From assembly GCA_012295275.1 (NCBI GenBank), contig CM022676.1:9992086-10056085 (forward strand): 64,000 bases of DNA. Direction: 5' to 3'. Shown here in pieces: positions 49,147 through 61,644 of this stretch. Within the stretch, counting starts at the first letter, position 1, and every line of letters starts with the position of its first letter. A program made the position numbers and the translations under genes. Below the pieces are notes generated by a model. It had not been told where the DNA came from, made no database searches, and saw only the letters and a list, made by a program, of their open reading frames with translations. Origin of the DNA: Chrysomallon squamiferum. Lineage: Eukaryota; Mollusca; Gastropoda; Neomphalida; Peltospiridae.

Positions 49147-50143
49147 GTCTTAAAATACAACTGATAATAAATTAATAATAAAATAAAATAAACAAATAAA
49201 AAGGTAAAAGAAACAAATCATCCACATCTGCGTTTTTAACACGAGACTTTCCACGTGACTTGAAAACCGAGATGTATCGTTTACCTAAGTTATGCAAAAC
49301 TAACATTGCACATTACATGCCTTATTAGGAACGAATAACTAGCTATACGCTGAAGCACAGAATCACTAAAACTACGTGAACACATTTAAAAAAAAGTGGG
49401 TTCATCGTTACCCAGTCTTTGCTATCATCACGACCTCGAAAACAATTTAAATGGCGGCTTTCAAAGGTTTTGTCAGGGGTGAATCTGTTACGAAATCAAT
49501 GAAGCACGAGCTTCAAGGTCACAAAACCCAGAGAGAGTAAAAAAGGAACTTTAGTCCACGTAACTTCAAAATTTGATATGTGGCTAAATTATTAAAAATC
49601 TTCTACGGAACAAGCTATAAAAGAAAATAACCATGGTTACCCAGACCTCGTTGCTGCTTGTAAATAGCCCATTATCAGCTTCCTTTTTTTTTTTTTTTTT
49701 TTTTTTTAATATCTTTTTCTTTTCTTTCTTTAGTATTCTTTTTAAATATTTTTAATTATTTTGTTTTTGACACCTGTCTCTTGCAAGCGATAATAGGCCG
49801 TCAATAAGCAACTAAATAATAATAGAAAACGTCTGAAGTAAAAAAAAACATTCTTATAAGATCATTTATTTGCATGTCCACAGAACACTTTATATTGAAA
49901 ATATTAAATTGAATAATTATATAATTTATTTAATTTCCTAAAATATTAAATAATTCATTTTTCTGTTGTACAAGAGTGAAATCGAAAAACGTTTTCCGAA
50001 ACTATTTCTCGAAAAGAGCTCCTCGTTTGTGGAAATTAAAACGGAAGAAAATCAATTTAGTGAAATCTCGTTAAGTTTCGTGTGATGTGTCATGGCTGCT
50101 AATAAGTGTCTGCTTGCCACGAACATATAACAAATACAAAAAT
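48721..50143. other. Region upstream of DPAGT1, no other gene seen
   Basis: Mostly AT-rich, with an AAT run (49076-49142) and a poly(T) (49684-49707). A 29-codon frame (49451-49540) begins ATGGCGGC but has no supporting homology. The last about 170 bases before the DPAGT1 ATG are of higher complexity and probably include its 5' UTR and promoter; no TATA box was recognised. Confidence 0.4.
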
Positions 50144-51883
50144 ATGGCGTTTGAATTTGGTGACACGAGTTTGACTCTCTTAATTAATGCTGCAATGTCA
50201 GTGCTGGGTTTTCTTTTGTGTCTCAGTATTATACCAAAGTTTAAGGAAATGTTTATAAAAGCAAATCTTTATGGAATGGATCTCTGCAAATCATCCAAGA
50301 AAAAGGTGTACGTATTTGGAAAAAAAAAAGAGAAGATATTAATTAATATGATTATTATGCTATTTTAGCTCAGTTTGTTTGCTTTACCTCACAGGACATG
50401 GTAAAAAGCTATTTGTTTTCTCAGAATTTAGCTATGATTCTTTCTTTATACTCCAGTGCAATAATGAATGAATGAATGATAAAAATAATAATATTAAATA
50501 CTTATACTAAGGCTCACTAAAACCTTATGATAATAGTAACTGTTATTAACTTATTATACATACATACATACATACACAGACAGTTACTTGTTATTTATTT
50601 TGTTATGTTATTAATTAATTTTATTTATTTATTTATTTATTTTTTTATATTTTTAATTTTTTTTTATTCAGACCCGAAGCTTTAGGTGTGATATGTGGAG
50701 CTGTCTTTCTTATTCTCATGTTTCTTTTCATCCCTGTTCCATTTTACAAACACCTAGCAGATAATGAATCAGGCAAATTTCCACACCAAGAGGTTTGTAC
50801 AAAGAATATTTTTCCTAATTTGTTTTTTTTTTTCTTTTAGTTGATTATTATTTTATATTATGCTTAATTTTCAATTTTTTTATTTTATTATTTTTAAACA
50901 TTTAATATGTTCTGAAGTTTAATATCTAATTAACAAAACTTGTAAATATCTAATTATCTATTTATCTATCTACCTGTCTGTCTGTCTGTCTGTCTGTCTA
51001 CCTGTCTATAATAAATAAGAGATAACTCAGGCATATGCAAAATATATTTAGACTATTTCTTTGAACTTTTACAACATGTAATTCTTTTATATTTCTCAGG
51101 GTTGGTTTGAAGTGTATATTTAAACTTTAATTATTTTTTCAGTGTTTCATCGTATGAAGTTCATATGTAGAATATATTTATACTTTAAATTTAATTATAT
51201 TTCAACACATATGAAGAATATATTTAAACTTTAAATTTAATTATCTGAAGGATATGTTTAAACTTTGATAATATAACTATGTTTTGGTGCATTGGGTTGA
51301 TTCGAAGTATATATTTAAAATTTACTTATCTTTCAGTAACTAGAAGAATATTTTAAAACTTTAATTATGTTTCTGTTCATTTAGTTGCAATGAAGAATAT
51401 ATTTAGACTACTTCATTATGCACTTAACACCAAACAATTTATTTTTATTTTTATATTTCAGTGTAGATAGTTCATATGGAAAAATTTATTTAAATGCAAA
51501 ATTTATATCTCATCAGTTAGGATTCATTATAAAGAATATACTTAAGCCTTAATTAAGTTGATGATATAATTATGTTTCTCTGCAGACAGTTCTCATGAAA
51601 CATATATTTAGATTATTTCATTGTACATTTAAAAACAATAATGTTTAAAATTATATTTCAGTACATAGAATTCATAGCAGCTGTCCTCTCGATTTGTTGT
51701 ATGATATTTCTTGGTTTTGCTGACGATGTCCTTGACCTTAAGTGGCGGCACAAACTTCTTCTTCCAACAATGGCGTCACTTCCTCTTTTGATGGTGTATT
51801 TTGTCAATGTCAACTCGACGACAATTATAGTACCAAAACCTCTTCGTCTGCTTTTAGGATTTGATATCAATTTAGGTAAAGGT

Positions 51884-51918
<35 letters not shown>

Positions 51919-52505
51919 CTGTAATTTTAAAAATTAAAGATATTTAATTTCCTCTGTTTTGTGGAGGTTGTCTTCTGTTGGGATTTGGTGTCAGTTTAGA
52001 TGAAAGGTTTTTTTTTTTTGTCTTCAAAATATTCTTTATAATGTTAATAATTGAGACGTTTAATTTCTGTGTTAATTATTTTTGTATCAGCTGGTCCCTA
52101 TTTTGTGATAATCTATATTTTGCAGGGTCCATATTTTGTTGTAGCTGTTAAGGGGTTATAAGATACAGTGCTTATTTATTTATTTATATTTTATTTTATT
52201 ATTATTATTATTATATATCTGTCTATGTACGTATCTATTTGTCTGTCATATCTTATTTTATTATTATTATTATTATTTTTTTTTTATTATTATATATCTG
52301 TCTCTGTGTATGTATCTATCTATTTTTTATTTTATCTTAATATTATTAAAAAAAAAAAATAATTATTATTATTATTATTATTTTTTTAATTATTATATAT
52401 CTGTCTCTGTGTATCTATCTATCTATCTATCTAATTATCTATTTTTTAAAAAAAATTTGATATTTTATTATTATTGATTTTTAAAAAATTATATTATTAT
52501 TATTA

Positions 52506-52561
<56 letters not shown>

Positions 52562-53475
52562 ATTATTATTTTTATTATTACTATTATTTTAAAATACGTT
52601 TCAGGTGTTTTGTACTATGTCTACATGGGAATGCTGGCTGTGTTTTGTACCAACGCTATCAACATTCTGTCTGGGATTAATGGTCTGGAAGTGGGTCAGG
52701 CATGGGTTATTGCTTTTTCTGTCCTCATTCATAATCTGATGGAATTATCTGGTAATCCAGCAGCAATTAAAATAATCTTTTAAAAAAAATATTTTATAAG
52801 TAACTTGGTTTAAAATATCTATTTCGAATTTCTTCTAGAAAGCCTAAATGTATTCAGTATACTTTTTTTTAATGTCAGTAATTATATTTGATTCTTATCA
52901 TCAATCTTTTCTAACAATAAAGTATGACTGTAAAATAACAAACTTGAATTTCATTTTTCGTTGTCATTTCAAAATGTTAAAAATTCATTACAGACTGAGT
53001 AAATCATGGCAAAATGTGTTATATCCTCAGGCTGTTGTGATTTTGTTTTCAAAAATAATATAAATTTAAAAAATGTCGGTTTCGACATATCTTAAAATAA
53101 AAGTAGTTTATAAATGTATCAGATGAAAATGACTAATGTTGTTCTAATTAAAAAATAACTTTATTCATATTATTGTAAGATTAATTTTTAAATTTTTGAG
53201 TCTTAATCAAAAAATAGGAAATACCAGGTTCCATTCATATGAAATAAATAGTAAAATGTTTCATTTTGATCTCATAGAAATTAAATTTTATTCATATTAT
53301 TGTAAGGTTTTTTTTTTGGTTTTTTTAGGTGATTATCGTCACCATCATGTTTTTTCCATGTATTTTTTGATGCCTTTCATTGGAGTTTGTACAGCTCTGC
53401 TTTTTTACAACTGGTAGGTCAGTTACATTTCAGTTAAATAGTAATATAATATTATTATTGTTATTGTTATTGTTA

Positions 53476-53507
<32 letters not shown>

Positions 53508-53973
53508 GTTATTATTATGGTAGATCAGTTACATTTCAGTTAAACAGTAATATAACATTATTATTGTTATTGTTATTATTATTGTTGTTGTTGTTATTAT
53601 TATTATTATTATTATTGTAGGTGATTTACATTTCAATTAAATAGTAATATAACGTTATTATATTATTGTTGTTGTTGTTACCATTATTATTATTATTATT
53701 GTTACCATTATTATTATTTTTGTTATTATTATTATTAATAATTATTACTGCTATTACTATTATTACTATAATCATCAGCATCATCATCATTATTATTATT
53801 ATATTATCATCATTGTTATCATTATCATTAATATTATTATTATCATCATCAATATTACTATTATCATCATCATTATCATCACCATCATTATTATTGTCAT
53901 CATCATTGCTATTACTATTATTACTATTTATTATTATGATTTATTATTATTATTGTTATTATTATTATTATTA

Positions 53974-54004
<31 letters not shown>

Positions 54005-54273
54005 ACAATTAAAAGTATTAAAAGAAGATGGGTCATGGCTCAGTTAGTTAAGCAAGTCTGAGAGTTGTTAGGTTGTTCTATTATTCCTGCTTAACATTAC
54101 ACATGTAATGTATTTCCCATTCCAAACTGTGGCTCATAGCTCACTCAGAGATCACTGTTATGGGAAGACTGGTGTAAAAGACATCTTGTTCATGAAAAAG
54201 AGTAACTCGCGCAGAGTTGTAAAAGCTTTTCTTTCTTACATCAGCATTTAAACACTACATCCTTGTCATCAAC

Positions 54274-54304
<31 letters not shown>

Positions 54305-54497
54305 GTTGTTGGTGCTGTTTTTGTTATTGTGTTATTATTGTTATTTTTATTTTAATTTTATTTGTTTTTTTTATTGTTATTTTTATTTTTATTTTTGTTT
54401 TTTAATATTTTTCTTTATTTTTTTTTTATTTTTTTTTATTTTTTGTTCTTATTCTTGTTTTTTTTATTTATTTTTTTTTATTTTTTTTTTATATTTA

Positions 54498-54538
<41 letters not shown>

Positions 54539-54550
54539 TTATTATTATTA

Positions 54551-54581
<31 letters not shown>

Positions 54582-55095
54582 TTTATTTTTTTTATTTTTT
54601 TTATTTTTTATTATTACTATTATTATTATTATTTTTTTTAAATTTTATTATTATATATATATATTTTTTTCCAGGTATCCCTCTCAAGTTTTCGTTGGTG
54701 ACACGTTCTGCTATTTTTCCGGGATGACGTTTGCCGTGGTCGCCATCATCGGCCACTTCAGCAAGACGATGCTGCTTTTCTTCATCCCTCAGGTTGCCAA
54801 CTTCATCTACTCTGTCCCCCAGCTGTTCAGACTGATCCCTTGTCCTAGACACAGATTACCGAGGTAAGCCGGATTAGTAAGGATTAGGATTAGTAAGAAG
54901 ATTGTCATCCTGTATTCAGATTAATGATACAGAGTTGTTATTATTTTTTTTTTTTTAGTTCCTTTTATTATTGTTGTTGCTGTTTTTGATGATGCTGATG
55001 TTGTTGTTGTTGGTACTGTTATTGTTTTGTATCATCATCATCATTTTTATTGATGTTTTTGTTTTTGTTGGGTTACCATCATCGTTATAACTGTA

Positions 55096-55126
<31 letters not shown>

Positions 55127-55305
55127 TATTACTGTTGTTCTTGTTGTTCTTGTTGATCTTTTGTCATTATTAGTATTATTATTATTACTATGATAAGATA
55201 ACATGCTAAATTTATTATTATTACTTATTGTTATATATTTCTTATTACAATTATATTTTATTAATATATATTATCTGTATGGTGGTTGGATGTGTGTGTG
55301 TGTGC

Positions 55306-55390
<85 letters not shown>

Positions 55391-56375
55391 GGATAACATG
55401 AATAACTGTTAAAAAAAAATTGTTTTTGAATTTATAAATACGATGATATCCTGCATGTGTATTTTATTTGATATAAACAGTCTTATTAGAGTTATCAACA
55501 GTCAGTGTTTAAAATATATTTTATATCTGCATGTTACAGATACAACAGCAAAACAGACAAGGTGGAAATGAGTTTTACCAGATTTAAGAAAAAGGAGCTG
55601 GGCTTTCTCGGTCGAACGTGTATAAAATTGTACAAGATGTGTTTTGTACTTCATTTTAAAAAGAACAATTCTGGAGAAGATGGCGAATTCATGGAGTGTA
55701 ACAATTTTACTCTGATTAATTTAGTTATCAGATTTCTTGGGCCTCTTCATGAAAGAACCCTTGTTATTATTTTGTTAATGATACAAGTAAGTAAAATTGT
55801 TTTTATTTAGTAGTGTGTGTGTGTGTGTGTGTGTGCGTGTGTAAACATTAGGTGTATGTATGTGGTTGTGTGTGCTTATTATTATTTAGTGTTAAAATTC
55901 CTGGGTCCATTTATGACACAACTTTGAAAATGATCTGTTTACTGAAGCTGCAGATAGCAGATTTATGAATGTGAAAATTTAACATTTAATATAAAAAGTG
56001 TTTAGATACTGTTTTATCACTTTTCATTTATTCAGAAAATTACAGTGTTTTTTAGTTTTGAAATCTTAATAATAACAATGATTTTTTTTTTTTGTATTAA
56101 TTATAATAATAATATTCCTTTACATGACGTTCCAAAACCTAAAAATTTTTCAGCTGAAATGAATTTTTGATTTAAGAATGATTTGAGTGTCAATTATTAT
56201 TTTTACAATGATAATTAAATCATTTTTATTTTTTATTTTTATTTAAATTTTTGTATTATTTATTTTTATTTAAATTTTTGTATTTTTTTTTTTTTTTTTT
56301 GAATTTCAGGTTATCTGCAGTATTATTGCTTTGTTGATTCGCTATCAACTTTCTCGTCTTTTCTACGATTCCTAG
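50144..56375 (+). CDS. DPAGT1: UDP-GlcNAc:dolichyl-phosphate GlcNAc-1-phosphotransferase (complete, 8 exons)
   Basis: ER membrane enzyme (ALG7/GPT, target of tunicamycin) that transfers GlcNAc-1-phosphate from UDP-GlcNAc to dolichyl phosphate, the first step of N-glycan precursor assembly. Coding exons: 50144-50307, 50672-50792, 51662-51875, 52605-52751, 53329-53413, 54675-54863, 55540-55786 and 56310-56375 (stop TAG 56373-56375). The sum is 1,233 bases or 410 codons plus stop, close to the 408 of human. Every junction is GT...AG with compatible phases. Family signatures: [30 protein letters not shown] (catalytic Asp pair), [40 protein letters not shown] (Asp), [10 protein letters not shown] (cytosolic substrate-binding loop), [17 protein letters not shown] and the C-terminal RLFYDS. 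Multiple hydrophobic segments fit the polytopic fold. The start at 50144 (MAFEFGD) was chosen by alignment with the human N-terminus; the in-frame GTG at 50087 is not needed. Confidence 0.97.
52165..52592. repeat. Microsatellite-rich end of DPAGT1 intron 3
   Basis: ATT, TATC/TGTC and poly(T) runs, with (ATT)n at about 52494-52590 stopping shortly before the acceptor of exon 4. A 34-base poly(T) (51885-51919) also begins 9 bases after the donor of exon 3. Confidence 0.85.
53445..54008. repeat. (ATT)n/(ATC)n array in DPAGT1 intron 5
   Basis: Interrupted TTATTG, TTATTA and ATCATC triplets. A longer unit of roughly 100 bases (GATTTACATTTCAATTAAAT...ATAACATTATTATTG) is present two to three times at 53415-53660. 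The 131-codon frame here is a triplet-repeat artefact. Confidence 0.9.
54026..54250 (+). mobile_element. tRNA-derived SINE-like insertion in DPAGT1 intron 5
   Basis: Begins with a tRNA-like head: GGGTCATGGCTCAGTTAGTTAAG reads as a polymerase III A box (about 54036-54047), and GGTTGTTCTATTATTCC (54071 onward) as a decayed B box at the correct distance. About 150 bases of unrelated, balanced-composition sequence follow, as in SINE bodies. It stands out sharply from the ATT arrays on both sides. No target-site duplication was identified, and the named SINE family is not recognised. Confidence 0.6.
54284..54660. repeat. (ATC)n then T-rich/(ATT)n tract
   Basis: ATC run (54268-54303), then poly(T)-rich text with TTTA and ATT triplets up to the pyrimidine tract of the exon 6 acceptor (54673-54674). 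Low-complexity frames in this part are artefacts. Confidence 0.9.
54930..55390. repeat. DPAGT1 intron 6 microsatellites, ending in (GA)n
   Basis: TTG/ATC/ATT triplets (54960-55190), then an uninterrupted GA run of about 80 bases (55308-55389). Confidence 0.93.
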
Positions 56376-56559
56376 TGAAATGAAGGAGAAAAAGAAGAAA
56401 AGAAACCAACACCACTCCCCCAAATTTCAATGTATTTTATGTAGCACCATTTTCAAAAACCCAGATAAACATTCAAAACCATTCATATTTAAGTGTACGG
56501 ACTTGAAAAGAGATTATTTACACGAACCTCCAAGTTATTCTTTTATTATATAGATTGCC

Positions 56560-56960
56560 AATCTTTGCTAATAATAAAGGATGATATTAAAATACCTAGC
56601 TAATAAAAAATCGTCTAAGAATGTATGGAGAATGACACTTTCCATTTTTTATCATTTTTATCATGACTTTATTTTGTACAGAAATGTTGAAATCATAAAA
56701 GACTGAGCGAGTCAATGAAAAAGGTTGGTGTATACTAAGTCTGTCAGGAGTTTTTATGATTACTTGGAAAAGAGACTCAAGACAGACTAAGTGAATCATT
56801 GAAATGTTTGCTCTGTACTAAATCTGTTAGGGATTTTTGTTTTGTTTATCTCTATAACATAATCATGAGAGACTGAGTGAATAAATTGGTACTGTTTACT
56901 AAGTCTGTTAGGAATTTTTTGCATACCTGTACATAAAACAAAAGCAAAGAACATGTTCTT
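56560..56960. repeat. About 85-bp degenerate tandem repeat in the DPAGT1 3' flank
   Basis: The pair GACTGAGTGAATCA ... TACTAAGTCTGTTAGGAATTT recurs near 56700, 56782 and 56871. The first unit and its upstream 130 bases resemble 52900-53040 in intron 4 (GACTGAGTAAATCATGG phrase), so intron and 3' flank share a repeat. Confidence 0.7.
56573..56578 (+). promoter_or_regulatory. DPAGT1: DPAGT1 poly(A) signal candidate within a repeat
   Basis: First canonical AATAAA after the stop, about 200 bases downstream. It lies in a phrase (ATCTTTGCTAATAATAAAGG) that belongs to a dispersed repeat also found in intron 4 (about 52903) and repeatedly at 59.5-60.2 kb. Confidence 0.45.
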
Positions 56961-57410
56961 TATAAAAGAAGAAGAACTTCTGTATCATCTTCTAGATTTA
57001 GCACTTTAATATCGTACTTTATTTTTAGCAAAGGTTGGACAAAATTTAACTAGGTGTTATAACATGTATTTAGGTCATTTATTCGTACCACAAACTTATA
57101 CTTTTAATGATCCTTCTTTCTTACAAACAGACATTATTTTTAATTTTTGATACTGTATTTCTTACAGAGTTTGACAATTTACATACTTTGTTCTATTCAT
57201 TGGATTAGTTGGGATTAAGATGACCTGATTGTTTTTGACAGTTTTAGAAATTATTATAATCATAATCTTGTCATTACGTCTCTTGTAGCTTTTAGTCTCC
57301 GATTGTATGTGAGTATTTGAATATTTGATTTGTTTATGAAATAATTATATCAGAATCATCAAATTATAGCTAAGATGATGTTATTAATTAACACATAGTT
57401 TCTTTTTTTG
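56961..57410. other. Intergenic, no gene seen
   Basis: AT-rich sequence of ordinary complexity between small repeats. No frame or RNA gene supported. Confidence 0.45.
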
Positions 57411-57690
57411 TGTGTGTGTGTGTAAATAATTATGCATATATGTTAGTATATATGTGTGTGTATGTGTGTGTGTGTAAATAATTATGCATATATGCATATA
57501 TTAATGTTAGTATATGTGTGTGTGTGTGTGTGTGTAAATAATTATGCATATATGCATATATTAATGTTATATATATATGCATATATGCATATATTAATGT
57601 TAGTGTGTGTTGTGTGTGTGTGTGTAAATAATTATGCATATATTAATGTTAGTATATATGTGTGTGTGTGTGTGTGTGTTTTTATACATG
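57410..57690. repeat. TG-rich minisatellite, about 55-65-bp units
   Basis: Units combine a GT run with TAAATAATTATGCATATATG and ATATTAATGTTAGTATAT; the AAATAATTATGCATAT phrase appears four times (57424, 57476, 57536, 57626). The region after it (57690-58260) is rich in TGTGTA and GTCTGTCT. Confidence 0.88.
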
Positions 57691-58261
57691 TATGGATATG
57701 TATTAGAATGATTATGCATTTATGCGTATATCAGTGTATATACATGTTTGTGTATGTGTCTGAATTTGCATTTGAATTATTTTATGTGCGGTGAGTGTGC
57801 ATGTAAGTGCATGTGTATGTATGTTTGTATGTATGTACGTACTACTTGCATCTGTCTGTAACTGTTTGTTGTGATATCAGATTAAGGTTTTCTTTTTTCT
57901 CTCTCACGATATGAAGTATTAAGTATGAAGTATTTCTGACTAAAGCTTTTTAGTTCAGAGACAGAGAGAGGTATGGCCATTCCATTTTATTATTTTTATG
58001 ATTTTTCATTTTATTTGGTGTAGAATTTTTGTCCTGGGATGGACAGGACTAATGAGGATAATTTTGAAAAATATATCGATCAGTGTGTACTCGTAGAGAT
58101 GTTAATCAAAAGAAATTTTACAAAATATATAATCATCTCCCTTTCTGTCTTATTAATTTTAAATATGTGTGTGTGTGTGTCTGACTGTCTGTCTGTGTGT
58201 TTGTGTGTTTGTGTGTGTACAGTATGCACACTATGGCACAGTCACTTTTGAAATGATGCAT

Positions 58262-58624
58262 TGGTGTGTTTACTTCATGTGTTGAAAATAATGTGTTTGT
58301 GTCTAGTGTTTTAATCACTGTTTCGGTATACTTTTAATTTTCTTTTTTAATTTTCACATGATTATTCTTGTTAAAGATTAAAATTACTGTACCAAAATTA
58401 GTGTGCATAAAAAAAAAAAAAAATATTGCTTAGGGAATGAAGAGTAATAAATGAACATGTTGATACCACAAAATCTTGCAATTAAAAAAAAAAAAAAATA
58501 ATTTTTAATTCTATATGTTGTAAATAATATCTATGTACTTTTTAGAATATGCCTGACTTAAATATAAAAGTGTTTTTTTTGTGTTTTTTTAAATTTGCAG
58601 GCCAAATCTTTTCTTTGTGGAAGG

Positions 58625-58686
<62 letters not shown>

Positions 58687-58840
58687 ATAAAATGTTACCA
58701 ATTTTTATACCATTTTTGTTTTTGCTTGAGTAATAATTCAGTCACAAAATCTCAAATTTAGTAATGTTTGACATTGTTAATTAACATTTTGTACATACAT
58801 AAACTTCCTTAATATATTAGCAAATGTTTCTCCTGTAATT
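58262..58840. other. Intergenic, (ATT)n run, no gene seen
   Basis: A run of ATT at about 58628-58684 and two poly(A) runs (58408, 58483). Otherwise AT-rich with no supported feature. Confidence 0.5.
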
Positions 58841-58844
58841 ATCG

Positions 58845-59110
58845 GTGAGAGTAAGCTCTCTTGATACCAGTAGGAGTAAACCCTTGACATGAATAGGATT
58901 GACATTTTAATATCAGTAGAAGTTACTTCTTGACATAGGTATGAGCAACTTATTAATAACAATAGGAATAAGCCCTTGATAAGGATAGGACTGACATTTT
59001 GATATAAATAAAAATGACTTCTTAGGGTTAGAAGGAGTAACCCCTTGATTTAAATAAGAAAGATTTTGATGTCAGTAGAAATATCCTCTGTGGTGCCAGC
59101 AAAAATAACC
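58845..59110. repeat. Degenerate tandem repeat with CCCTTGA and GACATTTTGATAT phrases
   Basis: The order AGTAAACCCTTGACATGAAT...GACATTTTAATATCAGTAG is repeated with changes near 58875, 58968 and 59035, periods of about 92 and 68 bases. Confidence 0.6.
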
Positions 59111-59505
59111 TCTCTTGATTGAATCATTATCCTATATATATATATATATATATTTTAAATGTTTTGGTTTCTAGTCATTAACTGCCATTTGGAACTGGAA
59201 ATATTAACTGCTTCATAAAGTTGATTAGACACATTTTATTATAACCTTTATAGATTAATGGATATCTTTCTTTGTAGTGGATATTCCTAGGTTTTTTTTT
59301 TTAAAAAGCAAATATTTAGCCTTGCATACGCAGTGCTTTGCTATAATACAGGCACAACGAGAATACTTCTGTTTTTATTTTTGTTTTTGTTGTTGTTTTT
59401 TTAATAATCTGTTGTTATTGTAATTTGTTTTATGTTATTCTTAGCCACGATTGTGTGTGTTGAGATAGTTGAAATGTGTCTGGTATAATTTCATTTAGTT
59501 TTTTT
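59111..59505. other. Intergenic, no gene seen
   Basis: AT-rich with a TA run (59136-59152) and T runs. No supported feature. Confidence 0.45.
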
Positions 59506-59514
59506 TTTTTATTG

Positions 59515-60250
59515 ATTGTTGTGGACAACCTTTTCTAATAATAAAGTATAACAATTATAGAAAATGTGAAACTCAGTTTATTTAATTGTTCAGATTTTTA
59601 AAAAAGTTTATTATATGTTGTCAACATTTTGTAATAATATAGAAAGACAATTGTTCACTTTATATACTTCTTGCCATTTTTTAATATTATTAAATTCAAA
59701 CTTTTCTGATAACAAAGTTCAGCAATAATATTTAAACAGAAACATTCATTCTATATTCTTCTTATCTTTTTTAAAATTATTATTAAATTCAAAATGTTCT
59801 GATAATAAAGTTCAACAATAACATTTAAAGAAAAGCATTCATTCTGTATTCATGACTTTTTAATTATTATTAAATTCAAGATAGAAAGATTGAAATGCTC
59901 ATTTTTGTTTATATAATTTGCCAACCTTTTCTAAAAACGAAGTATAAAAAATTAATTTTGTTCATTTCTATTTATAGGTTTATTTGTATAATGTTTATAA
60001 ATACCAAACTCTCATTTTCTATATTGTTACATATGTAACTACATACATACATACATACATACATACATACACATATACACTCGAGCTCAATCTTTACTGA
60101 TGATAAAGTAAGTGTACTAATAATATTGAAAGTCAAATGTTTATTTTGTACATTTCTTACGATTGGGTTATTTATTTATTTACTCAACCTTTGTTAATCA
60201 TAAAGTATAACAATGATGTGGAAATTCTCATACATTTGTGGAAGATGCTG
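59515..60250. repeat. Degenerate array built on a CTAATAATAAAGTATAAC core
   Basis: Variants of AACCTTTTCTAATAATAAAG plus TATAACAAT occur near 59528, 59700, 59792, 59923, 60090 and 60185, each followed by CATTCATTCTATATTCTT-like text in the better copies. The same core occurs at the DPAGT1 poly(A) position (56560) and in intron 4 (52905). A CATA run lies at 60040-60072. Confidence 0.7.
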
Positions 60251-60594
60251 CTATACTGCTCTGTCACATGTTCATTTTTACTTATTGTACTTGGTACTTA
60301 ATTATGTTATTTTTAGAAAATAAATTTCATTTAATTTTTTTTTTTTTTTTTTATATTTTTTCTTTTTTTGAGGAATTTTTTTATTTCTGACTTTTTTATT
60401 TTATTACTGAAGAATTTGATTCAAGTTTTTGTACCGTTTATTATTTTGATAACTGATTTTAGAATCATGTAGACGTTGTCTGAAGTATTTCATACTTGCG
60501 ATTATATGAAAATAAATAAATAAATAAATTAATTAATGAATTAGTATTGAGACAAAAAGGAACAATGGAATAAAAATTATCTAAATTATGTGTG

Positions 60595-60770
60595 AGTTTT
60601 TCTGCTTGAATACAAAATTGGGTTTTAATATTTGAATACAAAGGTTTTTTTTTTTATATACTTCATTATAAAATTGGGTTTTAATATTTGAATACAAAGG
60701 TGTTTTTTTATATACTTCATTATAAAAGTGGGTTTTAATATTTAAATGCAAAGGTATGTTTTAAAATGTT
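60595..60770. repeat. About 60-bp tandem repeat, three copies
   Basis: TGGGTTTTAATATTTGAATACAAAGG occurs near 60620, 60675 and, with two changes, 60732, separated by T runs plus ATATACTTCATTATAAAA. Confidence 0.85.
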
Positions 60771-61493
60771 TGAATGTAAATGTGGGTGAAATTACTGTTC
60801 AAATATTTCTGACACATCAACTGCCCTGTTTGTGAATTATTTAAATTTTAATTGCTGTAATTTGTAAAGTGCAATATTCTGTATGTCACATTTGTTCCAT
60901 TGTTGTTAGTGAGCACAAAAAAAGATGTAGAAAAAATAAAAAAAAAAAAAAAAAAAAAAAATAAAAATAAAGAAGAAAAATTAATAGTTTTGAAAATGGA
61001 TGTAGAATTTCAATAAATCATAATAAACTTTTAACTGAATTGTTTTGTCTTTTTTATTTTTATTTTTTTTATTTGAGTTAGTATTATGTAGCAAATTAAC
61101 AATAGTTTTTTTTCTGTTGAATATTCTTGTGTCTGTTATTTATAATATAGTTTCAAATAAAATAATCCTAACAGTGATTTGCATTCTGTTCATATTTTGG
61201 GTGTTTTTATTTATTAACATTATTATAATTATTTTCGTAACTTATTATATTATTACCATATAAAAATAATAATAAAATTATTATTATTATTAATTAATTA
61301 ATTTATTATATTTATCATTTTTACAATCAACCATTTCTTTAAATGCATATAAATAAAGAAATAAATAAATATAAAATAAAAATTGAAATGAGGTCTGTTG
61401 ATACTGACTATTCAAGTTAACAATAAAGACTTATATATTTTTACACACAATCAAAATAGAACAAAACATAAAAATGATTGTAGCATTTTATTA

Positions 61494-61526
<33 letters not shown>

Positions 61527-61640
61527 ATAATTTTTTTTTTTATTTTCAAATGTGAGAAATGATTGAAAAAACACAACCATTCTTAAATAAACACATACAA
61601 AGTATAATAATGTACATATTTATATATTTATATTTTTGCG
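60771..61640. other. Intergenic, A/T homopolymers, no gene seen
   Basis: Poly(A) (60938-60961), poly(T) (61498-61522) and AATA/ATT text. The 72-codon frame 61045-61263 is hydrophobic low-complexity sequence without motifs. Confidence 0.45.
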
Positions 61641-61644
61641 TTGC

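Noticed and set aside
50087-50143. N-terminal extension of DPAGT1 from an upstream GTG
   Set aside because: The human protein aligns from the ATG at 50144, and a non-ATG start is not needed.
53666-54727. Leu/Ile/Ser- and Phe/Tyr-rich frames in DPAGT1 intron 5
   Set aside because: Low-complexity ATT/ATC and poly(T) text between two verified exons of another gene in a different frame.
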